From: Collinsella sp.
GTDB taxonomy: Bacteria; Actinomycetota; Coriobacteriia; Coriobacteriales; Coriobacteriaceae
Length of the DNA stretch: 24,861 nt
Direction of reading: 5' to 3'
Assembly: GCA_019413955.1 (NCBI GenBank)
Contig: DXMX01000005.1
Span: 1-24,861, forward strand
Below, one piece after another: positions 8,191 to 14,931 of this stretch. The translations under genes were made by a program, and so were the position numbers. The notes beneath the pieces were generated by a model that worked only from the letters and a program-made list of their open reading frames with translations, was not told the DNA's origin and ran no database searches. Within the stretch, counting starts at the first letter, position 1. Every line of letters starts with the position of its first letter.

Positions 8191-9534
8191 ATGTTCGACA
8201 AAGTGCTCATCGCCAACCGCGGCGAAGTCGCGGTCCGTGTTATCCGCGCGTGCCGCGATATGGGCATCAAGACCGTCGCCGTCTACTCCACGGCCGATGC
8301 GGACGCGCTGCACGTGCAGCTTGCCGACGAGGCGTATTGCATCGGCGGTCCGCGTCTTGCCGAGAGCTACCTCAACGACGATGCTGTGCTCACCTGTGCC
8401 GTAAAGTCGGGAGCTAAGGCAATTCATCCCGGCTATGGCTTCTTTTCCGAGAAGGCGAGCTTTGTACGCGACTGCGACAAGTATGGCCTGGCTTTTGTCG
8501 GTCCTTCGGCCGAGGTGATCGACAGCATGGGCGACAAGGACGCCGCACGCCGAACGGCTGCCGCGGCGGGCGTGCCCATCGTGCCGGGCTGCGATTTGCT
8601 CAAAAGTCCCGAGGAGGCGACGGCCGAGGCCGAGCGCATTGGCTGTCCCGTGCTCATTAAGGCGCGCGCGGGCGGTGGCGGTCGCGGCATTCGCAAGGTC
8701 GAGCGCGTGGAAGATGCGGCAAAGGCGTTCATCGAGGCGCGTGCCGAGGGCGAGGCCGTTTTTGGCGACGGCGAGTGCTACATGGAGAAGTTCGTCGCGC
8801 CGGCGCACCACGTTGAGGTGCAGATTATGGCCGATAAGCAGGGCCATGTATTTTCGCTCGGCGAGCGCGAGTGCTCGGTGCAGCGTCGCAACCAAAAGCT
8901 GATCGAAGAGAGTCCCGCGCCGTGCCTCGACGGACACAACGACATTCGTGCTCGCATGCACAAGGCAGCGCGTGACCTGGCTCGTGCCGTCGGCTACGAA
9001 GGAGCCGGTACCATCGAGTTTCTGTATTCGGACGACGGCAATTTCTACTTTATGGAAATGAACACGCGCTTGCAGGTGGAGCATCCGGTTACAGAGTTTG
9101 TGACCGATACCGACTTGGTCAAGTGGCAGCTGCGCGTGGCAGCCGGCCAGCCTCTGCCCTTTGAGCAGGAGGACATGCCGGTCCGCAACCACGCCATGGA
9201 GTGCCGCATCAATGCCGAAACGCCGGACTTTCTGCCGTCATGCGGAACGGTCACCGCGTTGCGTGTGCCGGGTGGTCCGCGCGTGCGCTGGGATTCCGCC
9301 ATGTTTACCGGTGCGAAAGTTCCGCCGTACTACGACTCCATGCTCGGCAAGCTCATCGTGTGTGCGCCCACGCGTGACGGCGCCATTCGCAAGATGCGCT
9401 CGGCCCTGGGCGAGCTCGTGATTGAGGGCGTGAGCGAAAACAGCGAGCTTCAGCTCGACGTGCTGGCAAACGACGAGTTCTTGTCGGGCATGTACCACAC
9501 CGATCTGATGGGGCATCTCTATGCTGATGAATAG
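8191..9534 (+). CDS. accC: Biotin carboxylase subunit of acetyl-CoA carboxylase
   Basis: AccC carboxylates the biotin of AccB using ATP and bicarbonate. The 447-residue product shows FDKVLIANRGEVAVRVIRA at the N-terminus, KAIHPGYGFFSE, the ATP-grasp glycine loop ARAGGGGRGIRKV (about 158-170) and FMEMNTRLQVEHPVTE with the metal and ATP ligands. The ATG at 8191 follows GGAAGG by a few bases; the same frame stays open upstream through fabZ without homology. It overlaps the next gene by 14 bases. Confidence 0.95.
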   Translation: MFDKVLIANRGEVAVRVIRACRDMGIKTVAVYSTADADALHVQLADEAYCIGGPRLAESYLNDDAVLTCAVKSGAKAIHPGYGFFSEKASFVRDCDKYGLAFVGPSAEVIDSMGDKDAARRTAAAAGVPIVPGCDLLKSPEEATAEAERIGCPVLIKARAGGGGRGIRKVERVEDAAKAFIEARAEGEAVFGDGECYMEKFVAPAHHVEVQIMADKQGHVFSLGERECSVQRRNQKLIEESPAPCLDGHNDIRARMHKAARDLARAVGYEGAGTIEFLYSDDGNFYFMEMNTRLQVEHPVTEFVTDTDLVKWQLRVAAGQPLPFEQEDMPVRNHAMECRINAETPDFLPSCGTVTALRVPGGPRVRWDSAMFTGAKVPPYYDSMLGKLIVCAPTRDGAIRKMRSALGELVIEGVSENSELQLDVLANDEFLSGMYHTDLMGHLYADE

Positions 9535-11245
9535 AAAAGCAAAGACGGTCAACGTCCTCGAGGGGCCGATGACCGAGTCGTGCGCCGAGTTTCCCGCGCG
9601 CCACGTGTTTATCAAGTGCCCGGAGTGTCGCCGCGTGATCGATGAAGCACGCCTGCACGACAACCTCGAGGTCTGCCCTCGTTGCGGCAAACACTTTCGC
9701 GTGAGCGGTCGCGCGCGCATGCGCATGACGGTCGACGAGGGCACGTTTGAGGAATGGGATGCCAATCTGGCGTCGGAGGACTTCCTCTCGTTTCCCGGCT
9801 ATGCCGACAAGCTTAAGAGCGTGTGCGAGCGTTCGGGCGAGCGCGACGCCGTTGTGTGCGGCAGGGGCAAAATCTGCGGTTGCGATACCGCGCTCTTCTT
9901 TATGGACGCCAACTTTATGATGGGCTCGATGGGTTCCGTGGTGGGCGAGAAGATCTGTCGCACATTTGAGCGAGCGACCGAGCTTGGATTGCCAGTTGTC
10001 GGCTTTACCGTTTCGGGCGGCGCGCGCATGCAAGAGGGCGTGACGTCGCTTATGCAGATGGCCAAGATTTCTGCGGCGGTTAGGCGCCACAGCGAGGCGG
10101 GCGGTCTGTATATCACGGTGCTCACCGACCCCACGACCGGAGGCGTAACCGCGAGCTTTGCCATGGAGGGCGATATTATCCTGGCCGAGCCCGATGCCCT
10201 GACGGCATTTGCCGGCCCGCGCGTGATCGAGCAGAACATGCACAAGCGCCTGCCCAAGGGATTCCAGCGCTCCGAGTTTTTGATGGAGCACGGCTTTTGC
10301 GATGCCGTTGTTCCGCGTGGCGAGATTGCGCTCACGGTAGGCGAGCTGCTGGCGCTGCACGAAGGGCACGCGCCCGGCCTGGGGGCACCGCACGAGATTG
10401 TGCATACGGGTCGCCGCGGCAAAAAGCTGGAACACTTGTTTAAGCGCTCGGCGCCACCAAAAACCGCGCTCGAGATTGTCAAGCAGACCCGCTCGGCAGA
10501 TCGCGCCACGGCGGGTGAGATGATCTCGCTGGGCTTGGACGGATTTGTGGAGCTGCATGGCGACCGTTACTTTGGTGATGACGCCGCCGTGGTGGGTGGC
10601 ATTGGCTGGAAAGACGGACGTCCTGTGACGGTTATCGCCGTCGAGCGCGGTACCACGACCAAAGAGCGCATGCGTCGCAACTTTGGTATGGCCCATCCCG
10701 AGGGCTACCGCAAAGCGCGTCGCCTTATGCGCCAGGCCGAAAAGTTTGGTCGACCGGTTCTGTGTCTGGTCGATACTTCGGGCGCGTTTTGCGGCATCGG
10801 TGCCGAGGAGCGCGGCCAGGGCGAGGCGATTGCCCAGAATCTCATGGAGATGAGCGGCCTCAAGACGCCGATTGTCTCGGTGGTGACAGGCGAGGGCGGC
10901 TCTGGTGGCGCGCTGGCGCTGTCCGTGGCCGACCGCATCCTGATGCTCTCGAGCTCGGCCTATTCGGTCGTGAGCCCCGAGGCCTGTGCGTCGATCCTGT
11001 GGAAGGATACCGAGCGCGCGAATGAGGCCGCCGAGGCGCTTAAACTCACGGCTCCCGATCTGTTGGCGCTCGGCATCATCGACGGCATTGTTGACGATAG
11101 GGGCCTGTCGCATGAGGAGATCGCTGGTGCCGTCATGTCCTCGGCATTTGATGCCTTCGATACGCTTGGGCGGCTCGACGACGCGACCCTCACAAACCTC
11201 CGCTACGAAAAGTACCGCGCAATCGGTCAGTACCGCACGATGTGA
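9521..11245 (+). CDS. accDA: Acetyl-CoA carboxylase carboxyltransferase, fused beta-alpha subunits
   Basis: This single 574-residue protein joins the two carboxyltransferase subunits that are usually separate. The N-terminal half is AccD-like: a zinc ribbon with C33-x-x-C36 and C52-x-x-C55, then GGARMQEGVTSLMQMAK and TDPTTGGVTASFAM. The C-terminal half, from about residue 310, is AccA-like: ELHGDRYFGDDAAVVGGIG, RNFGMAHPEGYRKA, SGAFCGIGAEERGQ and GEGGSGGALAL. There is no stop or frameshift between halves. It transfers the carboxyl group from biotin to acetyl-CoA to give malonyl-CoA. The ATG at 9521 overlaps accC; an ATG at 9569 preceded by AGGGG is an alternative start. Confidence 0.92.
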   Translation: MLMNRKAKTVNVLEGPMTESCAEFPARHVFIKCPECRRVIDEARLHDNLEVCPRCGKHFRVSGRARMRMTVDEGTFEEWDANLASEDFLSFPGYADKLKSVCERSGERDAVVCGRGKICGCDTALFFMDANFMMGSMGSVVGEKICRTFERATELGLPVVGFTVSGGARMQEGVTSLMQMAKISAAVRRHSEAGGLYITVLTDPTTGGVTASFAMEGDIILAEPDALTAFAGPRVIEQNMHKRLPKGFQRSEFLMEHGFCDAVVPRGEIALTVGELLALHEGHAPGLGAPHEIVHTGRRGKKLEHLFKRSAPPKTALEIVKQTRSADRATAGEMISLGLDGFVELHGDRYFGDDAAVVGGIGWKDGRPVTVIAVERGTTTKERMRRNFGMAHPEGYRKARRLMRQAEKFGRPVLCLVDTSGAFCGIGAEERGQGEAIAQNLMEMSGLKTPIVSVVTGEGGSGGALALSVADRILMLSSSAYSVVSPEACASILWKDTERANEAAEALKLTAPDLLALGIIDGIVDDRGLSHEEIAGAVMSSAFDAFDTLGRLDDATLTNLRYEKYRAIGQYRTM

Positions 11246-11270
11246 CAGGGGGACAGCCCGCATGTCACAT
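11240..11270 (+). repeat. Short inverted repeat at the accDA stop
   Basis: ATGTGACA (11240-11247) and TGTCACAT (11263-11270) form an 8-bp inverted repeat around a 15-base spacer that includes GGGGGACAG. The left arm overlaps the accDA stop codon and a third TGTCACA lies at 11287-11293, at the start of the next gene. It could be an operator or a weak hairpin; it also shares the GGGGACAG core found in other intergenic repeats of the window. Function is unknown. Confidence 0.5.
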
Positions 11271-11285
11271 TGGGAAAGGCGTTCC

Positions 11286-12500
11286 ATGTCACAAGTTTCT
11301 AACACCTCGTTTACAACGACGGCTTCATCAAACGCCATGGCCGTGGTGGACTATCTGTCCAAAAGCATGATGTCGGCGCTGCCCTTTATTGTCTGCGCGG
11401 CGTTGTTCCGCACCGTCGCCGTCATTATGGGCGAAGGCATGCTGGGCCTGTGGTCTGCCGATTCCGAAATCTATCGCCTGTTCTACAGTTGGCTCTATAA
11501 CGCCGGCTACTACTTTTTGCCCATTTATCTTGGTTGGGCGGCCGCCCGCCAGCTCGGTTGCTCGGAGCAGCTGGGCATGATGCTGGGCGGCGTATTGATT
11601 GCGCCCGATCTGCTTAAGCTTGTCGATGCCGCATCGACGACGGGGGCATCGATGACTTCCGTGTATGGTCTGCTTCCTGCGCCGGTCAACGATTACACGA
11701 CGACTGTTATTCCGGTTCTCATCTCGGTGCCCGTGCTATGGCGAGTGGAGTGTTTCTTTAAGCGCGTTATCCCTAAGGCCGTGGCGTTTTCGTTCGTTCC
11801 GTTTGCAACCATGCTTGTCATGGTTCCGGTTTCGCTGTGTATTACGGCGCCGGCGGGCAGCTATCTGGGCATGCTGTTGGGCCAGCTTATGTTTATGCTT
11901 GGCAATTCCGGTGGCATCGTGTCGCTGCTCACGCTCATGGGGCTTGCTGCGGGCTGGGAGTTCCTAAAGATCGCCGGCGTCAGCAACGTTGTCCTATCGC
12001 TCGCCTATGCGCAGTTTATGAGTGTGGGAACGGATTCGTGCATCCTGATCGCCGCGACGATGGCAACGTTCGCCGTTTGGGGTATGCCCTTTGGCGCGTC
12101 GCTTCGCGTTGCGGATAAGGACGAGAAGGCGCTCATGCTGGGCTATTCAATCTCGGGTGTTCTTGGCGGCGTAAGCGAGCCGGCGCTGTACGGTTGCGGC
12201 TTTAAATATGGCAGGTGCCTGACGTGCATGGCCATTGGCGGCGCCGTCGGAGGCCTTGTTGCGGCCGTGGGCCACGTTACGGCCTATACCATCGGCATGA
12301 CGAATGTCCTTATGGTCATTGGCTTTGCCACGGGCGGCATCTCGAACCTGCTGTGGTGCTGCGCTGCCGGCGGTGTGGCATTTGCGGTGTCTGCGGCGCT
12401 GAGCTACTGCTTTGGCGTGGTGCCGGCGAAGGGACAGACGACGGGGGACGGAGCCGATTCACCCGAAACCTCGAAGAGCGTGGCCGAAGTAAGCGCGTAA
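11286..12500 (+). CDS. PTS sugar transporter EIIC domain protein (glucoside-like), stand-alone
   Basis: The 404-residue protein is a multi-spanning membrane protein resembling the PTS EIIC permease domain of the glucose/glucoside superfamily. About ten hydrophobic segments are visible from residue 25 on, and GGVSEPALYGCGFKYGR matches the conserved substrate-loop motif (normally G-I/V-T/S-EPA-I/L-YG). The protein ends after the last membrane helix with a short polar tail. No EIIB cysteine domain or EIIA domain is fused or adjacent, so it would need partner proteins encoded elsewhere. The start at 11286 follows GAAAGG; an in-frame ATG at 11262 behind GGGGGA is an alternative. Only 40 bases separate it from accDA. 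The sugar cannot be predicted. Confidence 0.8.
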   Translation: MSQVSNTSFTTTASSNAMAVVDYLSKSMMSALPFIVCAALFRTVAVIMGEGMLGLWSADSEIYRLFYSWLYNAGYYFLPIYLGWAAARQLGCSEQLGMMLGGVLIAPDLLKLVDAASTTGASMTSVYGLLPAPVNDYTTTVIPVLISVPVLWRVECFFKRVIPKAVAFSFVPFATMLVMVPVSLCITAPAGSYLGMLLGQLMFMLGNSGGIVSLLTLMGLAAGWEFLKIAGVSNVVLSLAYAQFMSVGTDSCILIAATMATFAVWGMPFGASLRVADKDEKALMLGYSISGVLGGVSEPALYGCGFKYGRCLTCMAIGGAVGGLVAAVGHVTAYTIGMTNVLMVIGFATGGISNLLWCCAAGGVAFAVSAALSYCFGVVPAKGQTTGDGADSPETSKSVAEVSA

Positions 12501-12538
12501 ACCTGTGCGACACAAGGACGATTCCTTTGCCATATTCC

Positions 12539-12572
12539 AAGGCCGTGGCCCGTGTGGGTTGCGGCCTTTTTT
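12539..12572 (+). terminator. Rho-independent terminator after the EIIC gene
   Basis: AAGGCCG (12539-12545) pairs with CGGCCTT (12562-12568), with an inner CCC/GGG pairing, followed by TTTTTT. It lies 38 bases after the EIIC stop and probably ends the transcript of the fatty acid operon and EIIC. Confidence 0.85.
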
Positions 12573-12599
12573 GTATCTGGGGGACAAAGTGGCTACACT
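12571..12599 (+). promoter_or_regulatory. Candidate sigma-70-type promoter for the cation efflux gene
   Basis: TTGTAT (12571-12576) and TACACT (12594-12599) are separated by 17 bases, starting at the end of the preceding terminator and about 50 bases before the ATG at 12652. Spacing and hexamers are reasonable for a housekeeping promoter but were judged by eye. Confidence 0.45.
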
Positions 12600-12651
12600 A
12601 CAATCCGTTTGAGCAATAGATATATAGGTAGTACCGTGGGGGCGGATGTAG

Positions 12652-13806
12652 ATGGTCGAGTGGATTGTTAAGCGTGCGCAGGGCGACCGTGCGCGCGTGG
12701 GCACGTTGACGGGCGTGGTGTGTATTCTCGCCAATGTGGCACTATGCGCTGCGAAGGGCGTAATTGGCGTGCTGTCGGGATCGGTTTCGATTGTGGCGGA
12801 TGCCATGAACAACCTGTCCGATGCAAGCTCGAATATCGTGAGCGTGCTGGGCTTTAAGCTGGCGAGCAAGCCGGCCGACCCCGAGCATCCTTACGGCCAC
12901 GGTCGCTACGAGTATCTCTCGGGTTTGGTCGTGGCGGCGCTCGTGCTGCTTATTGGCATCGAACTGGTGAAGTCCTCGGTGGAGCGTATTGTCAACCCGG
13001 AGCCTGTCGAGTTCTCGCTTGCTCTGGTGGCAGTCCTGGCACTTTCGATGGTTGTAAAGCTGTGGATGGCGGCCCTCAACCAAAAGCTCGGCGATCGCAT
13101 TGAGTCCGAGACGCTGCATGCGACCGCGCAGGATTCCAAGAACGATGTCCTTGCCACAGGCGCCGTGTTGGCGTGCGCAATTGTTTCGCAGGTGACGCAC
13201 ATCAATCTTGACGCATGGGTTGGCCTTGCCGTTGGCGCCTATATTGGCTGGAGCGGCTTTGAACTTATTCAAGATACGGTGAGCCCGCTTTTGGGTCAGT
13301 CGCCCGATCCTAAGCTGGTCAAGCACATTCGAGACAAGATCATGAGCTATCCCGGCGTTTTGGGCGTTCACGATTTGATGGTTCACGACTACGGCCCGGG
13401 CAGGAAGTTCGCAAGCGCTCACGCCGAGATGGCAGCCGAGGCCAGCCCGCTGGAAAGTCACGACACGCTCGATAACATCGAGCAGTCGTTTAGGAACGAA
13501 GACGGCATGATTGTCACACTTCACTACGACCCCATCGTGACCGACGATCCAAAGGTGGCGAGCATGCGCTTGCGCATCAACGCAATGGCCCAGGAGATCG
13601 ATAGCCGCCTTTCGATTCATGATTTGCGCTGCGTGCCGGGCCCCACGCACACCAACGTGATTTTTGACTGCGTGCGTCCCTCGGATCTGCAGATGAGTGC
13701 CGAAGACTTAAAGCACGCGCTGGCACAACGGGTCGAATCGGAATATCCCAAGTCGATTGCCAAGATTACGATCGACGAAGACTACGTTGGGCATACCCAC
13801 GAGTGA
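12652..13806 (+). CDS. Cation diffusion facilitator family transporter, possibly manganese efflux
   Basis: CDF proteins export divalent metals in exchange for protons. This 384-residue protein has the usual set of membrane helices over roughly residues 20-215 and a long cytoplasmic C-terminal part. The helix 2 motif is DAMNNLSD, giving Asn53 and Asp57 at the metal site, followed by HPYGHGRYEYLSG; the helix 5 motif is QDSKND with Asp161 and Asp165. The Asn-Asp/Asp-Asp arrangement is that of the Mn-type group (for example MntE), unlike the His-Asp pairs of zinc transporters, so manganese is a reasonable inference. The C-terminal region is longer than in minimal CDFs. Its ribosome binding site is weak (GGGGGCGGA). 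The phosphatase gene follows after 39 bases. Confidence 0.87.
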   Translation: MVEWIVKRAQGDRARVGTLTGVVCILANVALCAAKGVIGVLSGSVSIVADAMNNLSDASSNIVSVLGFKLASKPADPEHPYGHGRYEYLSGLVVAALVLLIGIELVKSSVERIVNPEPVEFSLALVAVLALSMVVKLWMAALNQKLGDRIESETLHATAQDSKNDVLATGAVLACAIVSQVTHINLDAWVGLAVGAYIGWSGFELIQDTVSPLLGQSPDPKLVKHIRDKIMSYPGVLGVHDLMVHDYGPGRKFASAHAEMAAEASPLESHDTLDNIEQSFRNEDGMIVTLHYDPIVTDDPKVASMRLRINAMAQEIDSRLSIHDLRCVPGPTHTNVIFDCVRPSDLQMSAEDLKHALAQRVESEYPKSIAKITIDEDYVGHTHE

Positions 13807-13845
13807 GGCTGTGCCGGCAAAGCAGGTTATGCAGAAGGGGAGAGC

Positions 13846-14472
13846 ATGAAGAAGCTGTATCTACTCCGCCACGGTCAGACGGAGTTCAACGTCAAAAAGC
13901 TGGTCCAGGGCCGCTGCGATTCACCGCTCACCGACTTAGGCCGTCAGCAAGCCGGGATGGCAGCCGCATGGCTCAAAGCCCACGGCGTCGTCCCCGACAA
14001 AGTGGTCTCATCACCCTTAGGCCGAGCCATGGACACGGCAAGTCTCGTCGCAAACGAGCTCCTTGGCCCGGACGCAGCAGTCGAGCCCTGCGAAGGCATT
14101 ATCGAGCGCAGCTACGGCACCTTCGAAGAAGGCCCCCACGACGCCCTGCCCACCGACGTCTGGGATCCAGGTGAGGACTTAATCCCATTCGGAGGAGAAG
14201 GAAGCCAGGCACTGCAAGAGCGCATGGTAGACACCCTCACCAATATCATGGGCTCCGAGGGCATCGAAACCCTCCTAGCAGTAAGCCACGGCAGCGCCAG
14301 CCGCCAATTCATCAAGGCTGCAGCCCCAGAGGGCTTCGAGCTCCCAACAAAACTCCCCAACTGCGCCATCATGATCTTCGATTTCGATGGGCAAAAGCCA
14401 CAAGCAGAAGGCGAACCTCATCAATGTAAGTTCACCCTCCAGCAAATAGTGGACCCCCAACAAAGTCATTAG
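13846..14472 (+). CDS. Histidine phosphatase family protein (phosphoglycerate mutase-like)
   Basis: The 208-residue protein has the phosphohistidine motif LLRHGQTEFN with His9, the acid-base region ERSYGTFEEG near 87-96 and the second catalytic histidine at 148 in AVSHGSASRQF. This family includes cofactor-dependent phosphoglycerate mutases and many broad phosphatases; the length is below the roughly 250 residues of true GpmA and favours a phosphatase. The ATG is preceded by AGAAGGGGAGAG. Codon use differs from its neighbours: TTA, CTA, CCA, ACA and GCA are common here and rare in the surrounding genes. It may form a unit with the cation transporter upstream. Confidence 0.87.
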   Translation: MKKLYLLRHGQTEFNVKKLVQGRCDSPLTDLGRQQAGMAAAWLKAHGVVPDKVVSSPLGRAMDTASLVANELLGPDAAVEPCEGIIERSYGTFEEGPHDALPTDVWDPGEDLIPFGGEGSQALQERMVDTLTNIMGSEGIETLLAVSHGSASRQFIKAAAPEGFELPTKLPNCAIMIFDFDGQKPQAEGEPHQCKFTLQQIVDPQQSH

Positions 14473-14502
14473 CCTGAGCGAACAAGGTTTAGCAGACATC
14501 AA

Positions 14503-14679
14503 CGTGGCGTTCCCAGTGTGCGGCGGAGGGGGCGGGCCTGAGGCATATTAAGGTTGCTGCTCTACAATCCTGCTCACGACGGAGAGCACATTAAGTGCTC
14601 TCCTGTTCGTGCGGAACTCGCGACAACCTTAATATGTCTCAGGCCCGCCCCCTCCGCCGCACACTGGGAACGTGCCACG
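14503..14679. repeat. Large near-perfect inverted repeat with nested hairpin
   Basis: The arms 14508-14556 and 14624-14672 are complementary over 49 bases with a single mismatch (14544 against 14636). With a two-base bulge the pairing extends outward to CGTGGC (14503-14508) and GCCACG (14674-14679). The 67-base centre contains its own hairpin, GGAGAGCAC (14581-14589) with GTGCTCTCC (14595-14603). There is no T-run after it and no coding frame of note. It lies between the phosphatase stop and the promoter-like element upstream of rplC. It could be a fold-back insertion element, a dsRNA processing site or a cruciform; nothing in the sequence decides this. Confidence 0.9.
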
Positions 14680-14721
14680 CACTTTACCTGCGTAAACAAT
14701 GTGAGTGAAATATGAATCTCG

Positions 14722-14748
14722 ATGGATACGCCCGCAGCCGTGTATACT
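14722..14748 (+). promoter_or_regulatory. Promoter-like element upstream of rplC
   Basis: The segment from ATGGATACGCCCG to CCGTGTATACT contains a TATACT at 14743-14748 that looks like a -10 box, about 184 bases before the rplC start. No convincing -35 box is seen at the standard distance. Almost the same 26 bases (23 of 26 identical) recur at 16587-16612 ahead of rplB, which supports a shared promoter or regulatory role for ribosomal protein units. Confidence 0.55.
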
Positions 14749-14859
14749 AAACAGCTGTGTGAAACCAGGGGAGTATTCTGACTGGACAAAATGCCTGCTT
14801 AATAGGGTTGTCAGGTAGTCCGGGCGAAATACAAGGCTGGGGAGCACGTCGTGTAAGTA

Positions 14860-14916
14860 GTGGTCCTCTAGGGGCGTACGCTCGGTGGTGTACGCATTGT
14901 CCCAAGACCACGCGAG
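14860..14916 (+). promoter_or_regulatory. Structured rplC leader with two exclusive hairpins
   Basis: Hairpin A stacks GTGGTC (14860-14865) on GACCAC (14906-14911), GGG (14871-14873) on CCC (14901-14903) and GCGTAC (14874-14879) on GTACGC (14890-14895). Hairpin B pairs CTCGGTGGT (14881-14889) with ACCACGCGAG (14907-14916), with one bulged base. Both need 14907-14911, so only one can form. The leader ends 15 bases before the rplC start, which has only a weak ribosome binding site. This is compatible with feedback control of the operon by a ribosomal protein, as known for other S10 operons; the mechanism here is inference. Confidence 0.45.
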
Positions 14917-14931
14917 AGTTGGGATCATATC

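Noticed and set aside
9353..11338. Minus-strand open frame of 661 codons opposite accC/accDA
   Set aside because: Same reasoning: it is the complement of the carboxyltransferase gene and shows no recognisable domain.
14503..14679. Invertible promoter (phase-variable switch)
   Set aside because: The inverted repeats fit, and TACAAT occurs in the centre (14563-14568), but the centre is only 67 bases, no -35 box is found at a suitable distance and no invertase gene is present. Not supported without read evidence.
14503..14679. Rho-independent terminator for the phosphatase gene
   Set aside because: The stem is far too long, contains a large centre and is not followed by a T-run.
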